A DNA stretch of 64,000 nucleotides, from NCBI RefSeq assembly GCF_048771995.1, contig NC_133026.1, positions 119,617,501 to 119,681,500 on the forward strand, given 5' to 3'. Each line of letters starts with the position of its first letter. Position 1 is the first letter of the stretch. Positions 42,561-57,000 of this stretch are shown here, piece by piece. The stretch comes from Taeniopygia guttata (lineage: Eukaryota > Chordata > Aves > Passeriformes > Estrildidae). The notes below the pieces were generated by a model, which ran no database searches, was not told where the DNA came from, and saw nothing but the letters and a program-made list of their open reading frames with translations. Position numbers and translations under genes: made by a program.

Positions 42561-45500
42561 CGAGGGTTTCTCCTTCCTCAGCGCACTTAATTAAAACCCA
42601 TTAAATTGGCTGTGTACGCCTCTCTGTCACAGAGCAAATTAATCGAGACAGCTTTTCGAGCTACTTGCAGGTTTTTTAAACAAATTCTGTAGTTCAAGTT
42701 TTATCATGGAGTCCACGGGTGAATGGTGGATCCCACATCCAGTGGAAATGCTGACATACAAGTTCAACAGATGTATAAATAATAAAAAAGAAATATTAAA
42801 AAATCAGCCATCAACTTGTATCCCTCGCACCTCCCACAAAATCTCCCTTTTTCACATGAAGAAACAGCGTTTAGTTCCCTACTGGCTTTCACAACTTGGA
42901 TATGATTAACCAGAATAAAAATGCAGTTCTTAGAAAATAACCTAATGACTACAACAGGTGGAAAGATCTTGTCCCGCAGTTTCTGTTCACGGCTTTTCCC
43001 TTCCATTTCTCTCCCGCCCGAGCGGAACCCTCCCGGCTGCTGCCACGCAACTTTCCTGGCACCGCCGGCCGCCTTTGGGCCCAGAGCTCTGTTCCTCCCC
43101 CGCCAGCCCTGCAGGCTCTCTGAGGCCACTTAACGCTGTGCAAACTCCGACTTCACCCGCTGGGGCTAGAACCACATCAGAGCGAGTTTAATGGCAGCCT
43201 TTCCAAGTGAAACTTGACATTTCTTGAACCACCTATACAGGCAGCTGATCTTGCAACTGGATCTCTTGAACTTGGTTTGACACTACGATAGATGCTCAGG
43301 CTGGGTCCCACACGCTGCACGGTGAAAGGGCAGCACGCTGGACTTGGGGGTTGCTCTTCCTCCCCAATTAGACTGCATTATACATAATATATATATATGT
43401 AGAAGTACATAAAGATACTGCAGGGGAAGAGATAGGTTTACTTTCCCCCCCCCATCTGGGTTGTTTATACAGGTGCGGGCTGAACGCTTTCCCTGCTAAA
43501 GATTAATGGAAGAAAGTACTGAATTTCTTTAAGCAGAGAAGAAAATGTTACCCAGTCTTAAAAGCCACAATGCCAAGCCTCACCTTTCCTGCCTACCTTT
43601 GCCTCAGCGAATTAAAGGCGACGCATAATGGACACCTTGACTCATTTAATGAAAGGACTAGGGGCAGGAAGACGAGCCAGATTTCTCAGATAGTCTTTAC
43701 CTGCTTCCTGGTTAGTAAAAGAAATGGGAAATGCAGCAGATTAAATCTGAAGTCAGGGTTTACTTCGGATTTACACCCAATGTAGCTGAGCAGACCTGAC
43801 TCATCTATCAAACCTCTAATTTCTGCGACCCTGACAAAGATATCATTTTCAGGATAAAGTCTTTGATGGGGCCAAGGCATTACATCATGCTTCCATTTGT
43901 CAAGATTTTGATCCTTTATGATCTCTGTGAGGTGAGTAGGGTAAGCCTCTGGTATATCAAGGCAGCATTTTATGCTTTGCTGTTATCAGGTGCAGTCCCT
44001 TTCCCCTTTCTCCGTTAAAAGATAAAACCACGAACTGTACCCGAACTCCGAGGCCAGCAACCTTCCCTGTTTCACGGTCTATACCCGCACACTGGTCGAG
44101 GTGCAGGGGCAGCCTGGGTTTGCAAAATGGGGTGTGTGTGTGTACAGGGATAGCAGCAGTAGCTAGAACAGCTCCTACATGGGAAGAAGCTGCAGAGACT
44201 CCCTCCCCTAGGGAGTTTTGCCTCTGCCACCGTTGCTGGCCCTGAGGTCACAAAAATCAGCTTTTCTCCATTGAGGGGAGATCCCTGAATTGCGGAATCT
44301 CACTGGGATGGAGTGGGCTTTTTTTCCTCCCACTTTTCCACCAGGCATTTAGGTAAATAAATGCAACCAAGCAAAGAGGAGTCGACGAAAACCAGATCTC
44401 TTAGCTTTTTGCAACAAGTGAGTGTGTTTCGTACGGCAGCTGAGGACCGGCGAGGACGGAGCACATCCCCAGAGAGGCCGGGAGGCGCCTGTGCCCTGCA
44501 GCCGCCGCCCCCCGCGACAAAAGCGCGGCCCTAACAACCCGGCAGGTGCCTGGGATGAGGCATAGGGGTAATAATCCTCTCATTTACTTCCTTAAATTTC
44601 AGAATAAATTATAGCAGAAGAACAAAAGAGAAAAAAATGACTGGAGGGTCATTTTTACAGGTTTGTAAAACGGGAGTTATCTCCGAGAATGGGAGAGCAA
44701 ACTGCTGAAAGCCCCGTGTCTTTCACCCTCATTCTCTGGGGTAATGGCAACGACAAAGCAGGGTGGAGGAAGAAGAAGATGTGTTCTCGATAAAGTGCTT
44801 TAAATACGACTTTCGTTTGGCATTTGTCCTTTCCTCGAACTCAGCAGAGTTATCGAGTTCGCCCCACCTGAAGTGCGCTACGCTTTCTCAGAAAGACCTA
44901 GATGTAACAAGGGCTTTTTTATTAATTTCTCCCGCGGTGATGAGAAAGGCGGGATGATCGAAGAAGAGGACAGCGGCTGACAAATGTGTTCGCCTTCATC
45001 TCTTCACAAGCATTTATATATTCACACGCATCCAGGCTGTGTGAAGGGCGTGCAAGTCTTCTGCCACAAAGTGATGGATGATGGAGATGGTTGGTCTAGT
45101 AGGAAAAGCAGGTGGATGAATTATAAACTTGGCTTAATGCCACTTAGAGCAAAGACGATTCTGCTTGGCTCAGATTGCCCAGTAAAGGCACTGAATGAAG
45201 GGAAAAGTGTGTGATTGTCCCTCATTCCAGCACCCTTGCCTCTGCTTAAAACGCCTATACTGGAATGATCTCTGCTACAGTCAGTGCCCCGGGTACCCTG
45301 TCCTTAGCCAGATAACTAGCACGGCTCGAGGCACCTCTTAAATATCCCCTTCTTTATTTCTTTTTTTCGTTTTACTAAGGTGACAGCGCCGTGGTGCCCA
45401 TGTCCTGGAGCCCTGGCAGCCGCCTCTCTGGAGATACTCCGTGTGAGCTAGCCCAGGGGATCCCAGATCATCACGGGAGAAGGCAGAAACGAAGCAGTTA

Positions 45501-45689
45501 CTGGAAACGAGTGTGTGGGGGCGTGTGTGTTTTAGGAGCAGGATGGACTTCCCTAAAAAAGTCTTTCCACCATATAACAAAACCAAAGAGTACTCTGGGG
45601 GTCAAGCTACGTCAAATAAAGCAAACAGGAGATGATAAATGAACCTCTGGAAGAAAAACAAATAAAATATTTACTAGAATTTATTTTGC

Positions 45690-46060
45690 CTAGCGAGAGC
45701 AAATCTTGCCATCAAGGGACACGCTCGATGATTCGCTTGGTGAAGGGACTAGAGAAACCGAGGTTAAACCCCTCCTCTCCGCCCCTCTCCTGGCTCCCCG
45801 CGAACTGCGGCTGTCCCGTTTCTCCTCCCGAGAGCCGGCGGGGCGGCCTCCAGGTGCGGGACGGGCAGCGCTCTCCTTCGCCGTCGGGGGAGTCTCTGCC
45901 TCGGAGGAAACCCTCGGCTCCAGGAGGAAAGCTCGGCCGGAGAGGGTTGCTGGGCGACAGGAGTGAAGCGAGTCACGGGTGTCCTGCATCCGCGGCTGCG
46001 GGGCTGGTCCTACCGCCTGGGCTGCGGTGAGGGTTCGTGCTTCTCGCTCAGCAACCCCGA
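45690..46060. promoter_or_regulatory. Second GC/CpG-rich patch upstream of MSC
   Basis: About 370 bases are rich in G+C and CpG, roughly 4 kb upstream of the MSC start codon and separated from the main island by AT-rich DNA. No conserved coding frame is visible. It could be an orphan CpG island, a distal promoter or the start of a non-coding transcript. Confidence 0.4.
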
Positions 46061-46162
46061 GCAGAAGCGGGGACATGCTTTTAAGTTTAAAATAAAAAAG
46101 ACAAAGAAACAACGCTTCCACCTTCAAAACCTCCAACTGAACCGACCAACCAAAAGTCCACC

Positions 46163-46186
46163 AAACAAATAAACAAACAAACAAAC
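46163..46186. repeat. (AAAC)n short tandem repeat
   Basis: CAAACAAATAAACAAACAAACAAAC-type repeat of about 24 bases, downstream of a GC-rich patch. Confidence 0.85.
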
Positions 46187-46559
46187 TAAACCCCCCACGT
46201 TTGTCCTTCGAGCCGCTAATTGACCCAAAGGGGAACCCGCCCCGCAGCGTGACATGAGTGCATCTTCCCCGAGGAAAGAAACTGCTCCCTGTTAATTGCT
46301 GCTTCTCCCCGGCATTTCCAGTGCAATAACTGAGACATTATCGAGTGTTATCGCTTCTTTGCCCAGATTTTGACCAGCAGTGAATTTTGCTCAGGTATCC
46401 CCAACTTTCAGAAGGATTTCCCCTGTGGAATAGCCAGGCAAACTCTCTAAATACCTCCTGGCGCCAGAAGAAAGTTCTCATGTAATAGATACCCGTTGGT
46501 GTGAGAACACGGATTCTGCTCACTTTTTCAATCAGCCGGAGGGAGGAAGGGGATTGAGA

Positions 46560-46740
46560 AGGGGGGAGGTGGGGGTTTTCCTTTAATTAAAAAAAAGGAG
46601 AAAAAAGTATTTTTTCATTAATTTAAATTCTTTTCATGGTGCCAGGAGATATGCAATTGGTCAAAAAGGATCAGAATTAATGGTGCTGTTTCAAGCCCAG
46701 TTTATTTCTTCTCTTGGTGCAAATTAGCTGGAATAACAAG
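46560..46740. promoter_or_regulatory. Candidate conserved non-coding element (AT-rich, homeodomain-type sites)
   Basis: A dense cluster of TAAT/ATTA cores (TTTAATTAAAA, TTCATTAATTTAAATT, AGAATTAATGG, AAATTAGC) is combined with an NF-Y-like ATTGG and an octamer-like ATGCAATTGG. This composition is common in developmental enhancers. No conservation data can be seen here, so the call rests on motif texture alone. Confidence 0.25.
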
Positions 46741-49700
46741 CAAACATCAGGCAAGAGGAAACACTGTGTTAGTCTCCTCCTTGTGTTTCACTCTGAGAGG
46801 GAAGCCCACCAGAGCAAGACGGAAGAGATGGGGAGAGATAACACCAGCACAGCACTTCATTATACTTGAACGCTCCAGCATGCTTCTTGCTTTGGCTGGG
46901 CTGCAGCAGAGCAGACGGAGGAGTGCGGCTGCCCTAGGAATCGCTGGTGGAGGCAGTGAGGGCTCCGGGGGCACCCAGCCGGTGAGACACCTTTGGGGGC
47001 AGCAGGAGGAAAATCACTGCCCAAAGTTATCCAGTCAAAGAGAACTCCGAGAACTCCGTCACCCTGGCATCACGTCATTAACAGCATTCAGGGCAGGCTG
47101 CGAAAGGCACAAAGGGCTTGCAGACTGCACAGCAGTTCAGTTTTTGGTGAAATTATTCCTTATTTTCTCTAGGGAACAAATTTTCTATGGAAGGCACTTA
47201 GGCAGCCTTCTGAATACCAGGCAGGGCAGCTGCCACACCTTACCTCACCAGCGCTCAGGCTCCAAGTGCTGGCAATACTGGGATGGATGCTTTTGTCTCT
47301 TTTAAAAGACAGCATCATTTTGTTCATTGTTCCCCCTCACAGAATACTAGGCATCTTTGTATAATATTCAAACTTCCATCTATTTAAATTGGTGGACCTA
47401 TAATGAATCTAGATTTCAACCTGATAAAATTACAAGTGACCACATCGTTTGCTACTGGGTTAATTCTGGATCTGAGACAGGTGACATGACATGGTTCTGG
47501 CAATGATTTTTAGATTCAATAGACATGGTTCTTCTAGGATGCAATCTTGATCCTGATCTTACTGCTGTGCATTCTGCTTCTGTGGGCATTTGACACAGAA
47601 ACCAGATATAAAATAAGGGCTTCTATTGGCAGAAAATAAAAGAGTAAGGTGAAAGCTGAGTGACTCCAGGTCTGTGGAGAGCTGGTGAGGCATGGATACA
47701 TCAGATGTATTTATTGCTGTACTTGGGGGTATGATCACCAGGTTCAGTGAGTTCATCAAATTCCAGACTTGTACTAGAATGTGGATAAACCTCCCCCCTC
47801 AAACAGATGCCTATAATCAGTTTTTCAAATACTGAACACTCCTGTGAGTGAAAAATATGTTTTTAAAAACCTCTGGCATCACTTCATGGGGAAAAAAAGA
47901 TCAGGTTCTTGCATTCCAGACAAGCAGAAAGGAGCAACGAGACCAACACCTTTGAAGGTGTAACCATTATATTCAGAGTTGTTACTCATCATATCGTGGA
48001 AACACAAATTAAGTGCTCAACTTGCTTATCTAACAGAGAATTCCAGGAGGCAGTAGGAAGGATACAGGTATGGTTTAGTGTACGACTTCAAAAATAAAAT
48101 CTTCACAGTGGTATCCTGTGAAGGACACATCCTGAATAGAGACAGGACTTAAAAAGTAAATGCTGCAGAGATTTATGTAGTCTCAAAAGATTGTTATTTG
48201 TGTTTGGAAACCTCTTTGTATTATTAAAATTATATCATGACAGAAAGGGAAGGACCTGGATGGAGAATTTATTAATTTTATAATTTATTATTTTGGAACA
48301 AATATATCTGTTGTACTATAATAGGGATCAAAGCCTACAGCCGCAGCATAAGTAGAAATGTTGGAAGTCAGGTCCAAGCACACCTTACAATGCCTTTAGT
48401 GAAACAACAGATTGTTTTTATCAAAAACTTCTGAAAGGTTTAACAACTTAAGGTTCATCTGGTGCCAAACTAAGATGTCAGTGAAGATAGATGATGGCTG
48501 CAATTCCCTGCCAATAGAAGTAGTTACTTGTGGTAATGATAGATGATTTCCAGGGAAGAAGTACAGAACTATTCAAAGGGATGTTTCACTTCAAGAATAT
48601 GTAAATAACTTACTTTTTGGTTTTATCCTACATTAAGAGAAAAATATAATTTCCATCTGTCTGGAGCAAATCCAGCTAAAGTGAGCAGAATAAGGTCATG
48701 TCCAACACACATAAGACCAGTCCTATACATGATTTTACATAAATCTCTGTGGTTTAAGGGTGATGGAAAACTTGAAGGGGGGCATGTTCTACCATTCTTT
48801 ACCTCAAAATTATCACTTATTCACGATACATAGCTAGTGTCTTTTTACTTAGCTATGTATAGCATTTGAGATTAGATAAATTATCATAAACCTTGTTTAG
48901 AGTGCAGTTAATCTTAATTGATTTCAGCCACCTCAAAATTTGGTATTACAACCCAGGTAGTTAGGAGTAAGTGGTAAGAGTTACAGTTTGTGGGTCAAAA
49001 TGTCACCTGTTACATTTGTTACATGAAATGTCAAAATGTGGGAGGCATTCTTAAGGCAGCCTAATGAAATATTGCACAGGCATCCATTACTTTCTCCGTG
49101 TTCTTTAGATGAACAAAATGTCAGTGCTTGGGCAGTTTCAGGCAGAAACAGAGATCATGCCTGAAGTGAAAGGAAATACGATTAGAAAAACCTTAGGGGA
49201 ACTTTGCCTTTCAGCAGAGATGAAGTTTAGCCAGCACTTAGGCTTTATGATGAATCTCCCTTTGTGTTGTGTCTCTATAATGCTATCATGATCAGCAAAA
49301 CTGGAGTAGAGCAGGCTGTGTAATAAAAGAACTCATTACTTTTATTCTTCTTTTGATTCCTCTCCCCATTCTTGTTGTGCTGAATAATTTTATCTGACCA
49401 AGATGGTGTTTGCTCTTTCCAAGCAGCCATGATGCTAATTTTCATTCATTATACCCTTTTAAATGTAAATTCAGAAAGAATAAAGTACTTGGAATAGGAT
49501 AACATATTCCACCCTCTGTCTCGTCTTTTAAGCACACACACAAAAAAATATTATTTTTAATTAAGAAGACAATTAATTAGGACAAAAATTATATTGAGTC
49601 ATAGGGTTGATTCAGTCCGGTCCGGTCTAAGTTGCTAAAAGCAAATATCTAGAGGAGTGTATTTAAAAAGCAAGACTAGGGTAATATTCCTCAGAAAACT

Positions 49701-50131
49701 CTCTCCACAGCCAATACTTTGAGTTTCAATGATTTTCTAAGTGAAAAATTTAGTTTTTACATGTAATGGACTCTTCAATGGATGGATTTTTCTTTCATGA
49801 GCTGTCTTTGGAATCTGTGTCCACTATTACTGTCCCAGTATTCTGCAGCAAAGCCTAATTAAATACATGGGGTGACAAATTTAATTAAATTAAAAGCAGA
49901 GTAAGGGTGGATTAAGAAGCTCATAGGAGACTCAGACTACTGCAGAGCACACTAAACCATATGTGCAGAATGTGTTGTCTGTATTGAGCGTATGCAGCAA
50001 ATCCTGTGTGCCATATCTTCTATGAATATTGGGTTGGGACTGAACTGGGGCAGTGGTGTTGTCACATCCAGCTCTGGACAGAAGACAGCTGGTTGTTGAG
50101 TCCTCATCCAAGTTGTGATCTGGGACAGAAG

Positions 50132-51345
50132 TCATAGGACCATTTAGTTTGGAAAATACCTTTAATTCCATTAAGTTCAGCTATTAACTTAGCACTGCCA
50201 AGTCTACCAGTAAGCATCATGTCTACACCTCTGTTAAATATCTTCAGGACTGGTGACTCAACCACTTCCCTGGGCAGCCTGTTCCAATGCTTGCTAACCC
50301 TTTAAGTGAAGAAATATTTCCTAATATCCAGTCTAAACCTCCTCTGGTGCAACTTGAGGCCATTTCCTCATGTTATTTGGGAAAAGACACTGAGTCCCAT
50401 TTTGTTACAACCTTCTTTCTGGTAGTGTGTCCCCCAACCCTTCTTTTCTCCATGCTAAACAACCCTAGTTACCTCAGTAGCTCCTCACAGGACTTGTGCT
50501 CCAGACTCTCCACCAGCTCCTGAACACAACCCAGTGCTTCCATGTCTGTCATGTAAGGGACCCCAAACTGCTCACAGGACTTGAGATGTGGCTTCACTAA
50601 TGCTGAGTACAAGGGAGACAATCACTGCCCTGGTTCTGCTGGCCACACTATTGCTAATCCAAGCCAAGATGCCGTTGGCCTTCTTGGCCACCTGGGCACA
50701 CCTGGCTCATGTTTAGCTCACTGTCAACCAGCAGTCCCATGTCCTTTTCGGCTGGGCAGCTTTCCAGGAACTCTGCCTCAAGCCTGTAATGCTGCAGGGG
50801 GCTGTTGTCACCCAGGGGCTGGAACTGGCACTTGGCCTTGTCAACCTCATGCAACTGGCCTTTGTCCATTGATTTATCCAGATCCCTCTGTAGAACCTTT
50901 CTGCCCTCCAGCAGATCAACACTCATTGAATTTGGATGCAAGCATGTGAAAACTCATGGGCAAACTGACTGAGGGTGCCCTTGATCCCCTCATCTGGATC
51001 ACTGATAAAATATTAAACAGGACTGAGCCCTGGCAAACCATGGTGACGGGCTGGATGCAACTCCATTCCCCACCACTCTCTGGCCTGTCCATCCAGCCAG
51101 TTTTTCACCCAGTGAACAAGTGCACTCATCCAAGACATGGGCTGCCATTTTCTCCAGGACAATGCATGGGAAATGGTGACAAAGGCATTACTAAGCCCAG
51201 GTAAAAGATGTCCACAGCCTTCTTCTCATTCACTAACTTGTGTCACTTTGTCATAGGAGGAGATCAAGATGGTCCAGCAGGACCTGCCTTTCAGATACCC
51301 ATGCTGGCTGAGTCTCATTACCTGGTTGTCTGGGTTCTAATCCCT
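50132..51345 (-). mobile_element. CR1 LINE fragment, about 1.2 kb, 5'-truncated
   Basis: On the minus strand this is the 3' part of CR1 ORF2 plus the 3' end. The best-preserved block (50654-50941) still encodes about 95 residues with the reverse-transcriptase thumb/tail signature (KAKCQF, FLESCPAEKDMGLLVDSELNMSQ shortened here). The rest contains frame breaks. The 3' end near 50132 shows the GGTCCTATGA remnant of the terminal repeat. It is non-autonomous and ancient. Confidence 0.92.
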
Positions 51346-52119
51346 TACCATTAACATCAAGCTTTGCATCATATGTTTTTTGCCATATAAAAAGCGAGAG
51401 AGAACAACACTGTGTGCCTAGATTGGCATTATAATTACCTCCACCTCTGGATTTCTCCACTTTTTCCAGGAAGACACAAAACACTCTAAGGAAATTCCAG
51501 AAAGACACTACAGACATGGGAAATAACCTGCAACAGAATTTCCAGATGACCAACAGTTTGGATAATTTTCCTGTAGTGGCTTTATCATGAGAAATTACTC
51601 CATGAACTGTTTGTAAAAAAATTATTTTCCCTAAACACTATTTATGTCTTACTCTGAAAACATGGAAAGATCATATGGTGGTTTGCATAAACCCTTTCAC
51701 CCTTTTAACTAGTATCAGTTAAGAATTTTCTGTATACATTGAAAAGTTTACTCCATCACTGAAATGTTTACTCATCTACTTTTTTTACTGTTGCAAAACA
51801 GGACTCCAGTCTTCAGCGAATTTATTTATTTAAATTTAACAAAGATTTCAAGGATTTAGTGTACCAGTTTTCTCTGCCTGAAGACACCTATAATTGAGGT
51901 TTCTTTACAGAGACTTTAGTGCTATCAGTCGTCAGTAAGCACTGGAATATTTTGGGTGCTTTTTTGTTACAAGGCTATTTAAATAAAGCACAAAATAGAA
52001 ACATATTTGCTCTATTGTAGCTTATGGGTTTATAGAGTCAGGAAAAAAAGTCCATTTTTGAAACTAGTACTTTTATATACAATGGAACATCTGAATTTCC
52101 TGTTACTGATCTCTTACGG

Positions 52120-52250
52120 AACCATAGAATCATAGAATATCCTTACTGGGAGAGACCCACAGGATCATTGGTCCTGTACCAGATAAACAACCCAAAGTCT
52201 TGACTCCAAAGCATGTAAGCATTCTAGCTCTGCCAGAAAACAGTTGAAAA
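52120..52250 (-). mobile_element. CR1 LINE 3' scrap
   Basis: ACCATAGAATCATAGAATAT followed by GGGAGAGACCCACAGGATCATTGG is the reverse complement of a CR1 3' end with its ATTCTATGATTCTATG repeat. The copy is short and decayed. Confidence 0.8.
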
Positions 52251-54011
52251 TCCATTAGTTCCATATGTAAAATCACTTATTCATTTTTCTTGTACAAAAC
52301 TGTCAACCACTAGAATTCTATAAAACATGTATCACTTTTGAGTAGGCCAACAAGGGGTGTCAGAACCAAAAAATGTTCTCATGTGTTCTTGTAGTATACA
52401 AGTAAGCTAGAAATAATCTTACTTGTCCAGACCCATCTAGAAACAAAGCAAGTGTTTAACTATCCTTCATTCTGTATGTAAGCTTGTTCTAAGCACCTTC
52501 AGTCACTCTGAATTTGGCAATCCACACTTAATTAGAGGCCCAGGCTGCTTGGCTTCCTCTTCATTCAGTGCTGCCACCAACACGTCTGTCCCTGCAGGCA
52601 GGAGGAACTTTCCTGTCACTGTCTGAGGTTTGCAATTCAGGGGATTGCACACAGAGATCCAAATGGTTTAGTGGGCATGGAGAATCACTTAGATGGCTTG
52701 TTTTGTTTTGCTGCTATTTCTGTTCTGCCTAAAAAAATCAAAGCACTTTATTTTTGGAAGCAAAGGACTGCTGTTTCTTAATATTCTTATTGCTTTATAT
52801 TTCAAGACCCAGAAAAGCCCCTGACCTGCTCAAGCTGAAGCCCACTGATTTTTCATTGCTCCCTTTAATGGGATGTTCTGGAGCTGGAAGCAGAGATAAT
52901 TTTCTCATCTAGTGTAAAACTGCTGGTAGCCAAGTCTGGAGGATGACCACATGGAATGAAGTTAAAAAACCCAAACCAACAAAACAGACAAACAAGCCAG
53001 AAAGTAGATGCTCTTCTTGCAGCTTCCTTCACTGCAATCAGATCTCCACTGAAGATGCTTACACGAACATTTTAGTTGATCCAAGGGAAAATTTTGAATC
53101 TTCAAAAACATAAATTATTCTTGAGAAAAAGCCTTCTGAGTGGCAGTGGTAAATTTGCAAATCTCTACAGACGTCTAAAAAATCTTTCTTAAATGAGTGA
53201 AGGAGATTTCCATGGCAAGTCAGGGGAGGAGTGAAAAAGGAAGAAAAACAGCCATCACTGAACACCTCCTATGTCTGAACTTCCTTTTTATAGTTATCTT
53301 TCATGAAGTCCTAAAAGCAGTCCATAGTTTCATTCAGATTAGGAAACCAGATTTTAGAAGTCACAACTTCAAAATGCTACTCCGTGAGTGGTGCAAAGTG
53401 CTTTTAATTTTGCCCCTTTTTATTTATCCGGGATTTTTATAGGAATAATTTATAAGAAGCAAAAAAAAAAAAATTATCATTAAATGGTAAAAGTATCAAT
53501 ACTAAATTATGCAGTCTTCTTGAAAGAAGGACCACACTTGTGGGATGACTTGCATAAACACATTTCTGTTACTTCCCAGGAGAAAAATTAATGGCATACT
53601 CTCCTCAGAATTTTAGCTACAGAGAGGACCTGAACAGCATTGTTCTCTATCTCCACCCACTTTGCCTCGTTTCTCTTGATGGTTAATATCTTTACTGAAG
53701 GCACAAACCTAGCATGATCTGTGGGCTACTAACAGCAATCTATCCATTAGTATCTACAACTTCTATTTTGGATGAAATTAATAAATTTAATTAGATATAA
53801 TTTTGTGAAATTGATTACATTAAAACTGAAATATGAAATACAGGAAGCCATGGTTAAACAGCTGTAGAATAAATTAGTATTTGTGTGGTCTAAACAAATG
53901 AGGAAATCAAGAGTCAATATTTCTTCTCACCTTTGTCAGTTTCATAAGATGAATTTTCCTTCTGTTATTTCAAAATTAAAAAATGATTTGTTGGATTGGA
54001 AAAATTAACAT

Positions 54012-54030
54012 TTGGCTTGGCTTGGCTTGG
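54012..54030. repeat. (TTGGC)n short pentamer repeat
   Basis: There are three to four tandem TTGGC units, a minor tandem repeat in otherwise unremarkable AT-rich DNA. Confidence 0.85.
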
Positions 54031-57000
54031 GTGAATAGCTGTGGTTATAAAAAGTGTCTTGCCAAAAATCAATTTCCTATGTCAGGTCTAGCCAGGATGG
54101 ACATCAAAAACAGCTCTTGAGGAAATCCAAGCACTAGCTGTTGCATTTATATAGGACTCCAATGGAGCCTCAGGATGAGTAATGTCTCTAAACTGGATGC
54201 ATCTTCCTTCTGGAAATGGGTTTCTTTTTTAGTAATATACTTTTGCACTCAGCTTGGCTGAGAAGAAAGCTTTCTGAAGCATATGCACATCTGTTTGTCA
54301 GTGTGGTTTCATAAGTTGGTTTGGATCCCAACAGTAGTCTTATTCCTCAAAATATTTTGTCATCAACAAAGATTTGTGATGACACATGAAACCCTTTTCA
54401 ACACACAAAATCATCTCTAAGTCAAAATAAAATAGTACAGAGTGCTGAATTGAAATGTCAAGCCAAAGCTTAAAACGCCTGTCCTGTTTTAATTTTCACA
54501 GTTAAGTAAACCCTTGTCTCTTTTCTGGCTTCACAAAACTTTCCTGGATTGCATTGTCTGACTGGTGAAAGAAAAAATTCTTCTAACATTCAGTTTGCTT
54601 TCTCAAGTGGTCTCCCGCATCCAAATCCAAGTAGGACATGTTTTGTGGTTGTAGAAATATCATCCATAAAGTCTTTGTGACTGGTTGTCTTGGCAGATAT
54701 GCATTACATTTCCAAAGCAGTTCTGGTAAGAAGTTGTGATTTTTGATTATCTATTCATATAAATTCTAACATATCCGTTCAAACTGTAGCAAGCCCACTT
54801 GGCTTAATTCAGTTTAATGAAATTGCTACATACTGGGGACCATCCTGAAACTTCTGTAAGAACACATTATCTGTTCAGACAGCAAATCCAGAGCCATAGT
54901 CTTAAATGTAGTTGAAAGTGTATTAAGTATCCTTTACATCCAGGCCTGAGTGCTTGAATGACTCTCCTAATTGGTGGCCTTCAGACAGTGCGCAGATTGT
55001 CCATATGGCAGCCATATAAACATCTGGGACCACGCCCATCTTCCCTTTTCTCTTGAGTCTCCTCCCTCAGAGTGGTGCAGACATAGTTTTTATGGCTTGG
55101 TATCTCTGCTTTTCAATGCTCATATTTTCTTCTCGGCTACCAGAAGATACATTTATTTTTTCCAATTTGGACAAATACTTAACACATTTGTGGAACCTCA
55201 ATGACTTTCATTGAGAATCAGTCCCTCAATGTTTGTGTTTTTCAAGAGTATCTCTGCATTTTATATTTTACTTTCCCTGGTTCTCACATGAAGATAATCT
55301 AGATCTCTCCAAGTTAGCCAGATGGATTCTATGACAACAAGTGTATTTCTGGAAAGAACATTCATTTTCATTCCTGCACTAAAAAAATGGCTGGTGACTT
55401 TCAAATTCTTGGTTATACAGACACGGCAAGCTTTTTAGAGAGTAAATTAATGAAGAGGCGACAAGAAATCTATGCAATTTTTGTCAGCCTTGTGTTTTCA
55501 GTCTGTTGCATGCCTTCTGCTTTCATTCTGCTTTCTCTCATCCCATCTGGGACACACGCAGGCAGTTCTTATTCATTGATTTCCATCAACAATAATGGTG
55601 ACTTCACTATTACAAACTACTTTGCAGTTACGCAATGTGATGTCACACTCCTCTGCATGCACTGCTATTTCTACACAAGACAAGCATAATGAGCTACTGA
55701 GTACTAGCGTGTCAACGCACTATCTACAGACAGTATTATTGTGCTGGTCTTCCACAGATAACTGTGAACTTTGTCAGCATTTCATCCTCAGGACCTACTT
55801 AAGATTTTGAATATTTTCACAAGCAACTTGAAGAAAAACTCCTGAGGGAGCATCACTAAGCACTTTTGGAACTCTGATAGGAGTTGTGTTTGGTAGACAA
55901 ATGGCACCATATTCAAATTACAAAAAACTATTTATCAAGGACATGAAGGAAATTAACTTAGGATCTGTGGTTGAGCTGATTGACAGCTACTGCAGTAGTC
56001 AAGTGTATTAAAAGTTCATTGATGCTATGGTAAAAGGCGTCCTCCCTGATAGGACACTTTATTGTCTCTGTCATTGTCTTGGTTTATTGAGGATTTCTGT
56101 ATAAATTCACTCAGTTTCTAACAGATATTGTGTTGCCTACATTGTATGCTGGTCTTTTATTTAATTATTTTTTTGGCAAGAAGCCTTTTTAATGTTTATG
56201 GTGTCTTATGTTGCTGTCAGAACTACACATATTTCCACTGCAACATGACCAGCCTCAAACTCATATACATTGTGTTAGCAATATTTGCCATGTAACCATG
56301 GCATGATTTTTCCTTAGGGACAAAAGACAGCAACAGAGGTTGATAGGCAGCACTGACCACATGAATAATAACATTAATAAAGTTAAAATATAGCTCTTAA
56401 ATTCTGTGGCTTTTAAGTATTCTTTATTGGTTTCAGGAGGCATATTAAGGATTATGGAGTTAAGATTATGTATACTTGAATGCCTATTAATCAATTACAG
56501 AAGACAAAGTTTTGTTGCTTGTACAAAGTATTTTACCTAATTAGTGAAGATGTAGACAGAAGTTTTTTGCCTTCTTTAGGAGATGCTTTTGCCAAATAAG
56601 TTGCACACCAATATAACAACTCTCTATTTTACTCTTAATTCATGATGTGCCTTGCTTATGTGGAGCTTGACAGCTTCTGAAATATCAACTTCACATGGCA
56701 CTGAAGCACTGTTCTCCTGGCTTGATCTTTCAATAAAGTTAAAAATGATTTGCAAAATGATTTCTCCAACCTTTGTGATAATTACTAGATTTTTCTGTGT
56801 GAGCAGCAACTAGTTCTTAAACAGATATAACTTTTTCCTCAGCAAAGGGAGCACCCTCATATCTCTGCTTATGTTTCAGATGTCAGTTTTGTTTGTTCAT
56901 CAGTGTTAGTATTTGCTCATCAATCTTAGAAAGTACTGCTGAGAGACACTGCAAACTGTTCTGCTGCACAGTTCATTAGTCTGTTAATGCTTTAATCTTG

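Larger units (their letters stand above)
42561..50131. other. Intergenic DNA upstream of MSC
   Basis: Mixed composition, with GC-rich islets near 43.0-43.1, 44.4-44.5 and 45.7-46.1 kb, candidate enhancer-like sequence at 46.6 kb and a short AT repeat near 43.39 kb. No coding gene was recognised. Confidence 0.6.

Noticed and set aside
50654-50941. 95-codon open frame on the minus strand
   Set aside because: This is a remnant of the CR1 reverse-transcriptase ORF and not a host gene.
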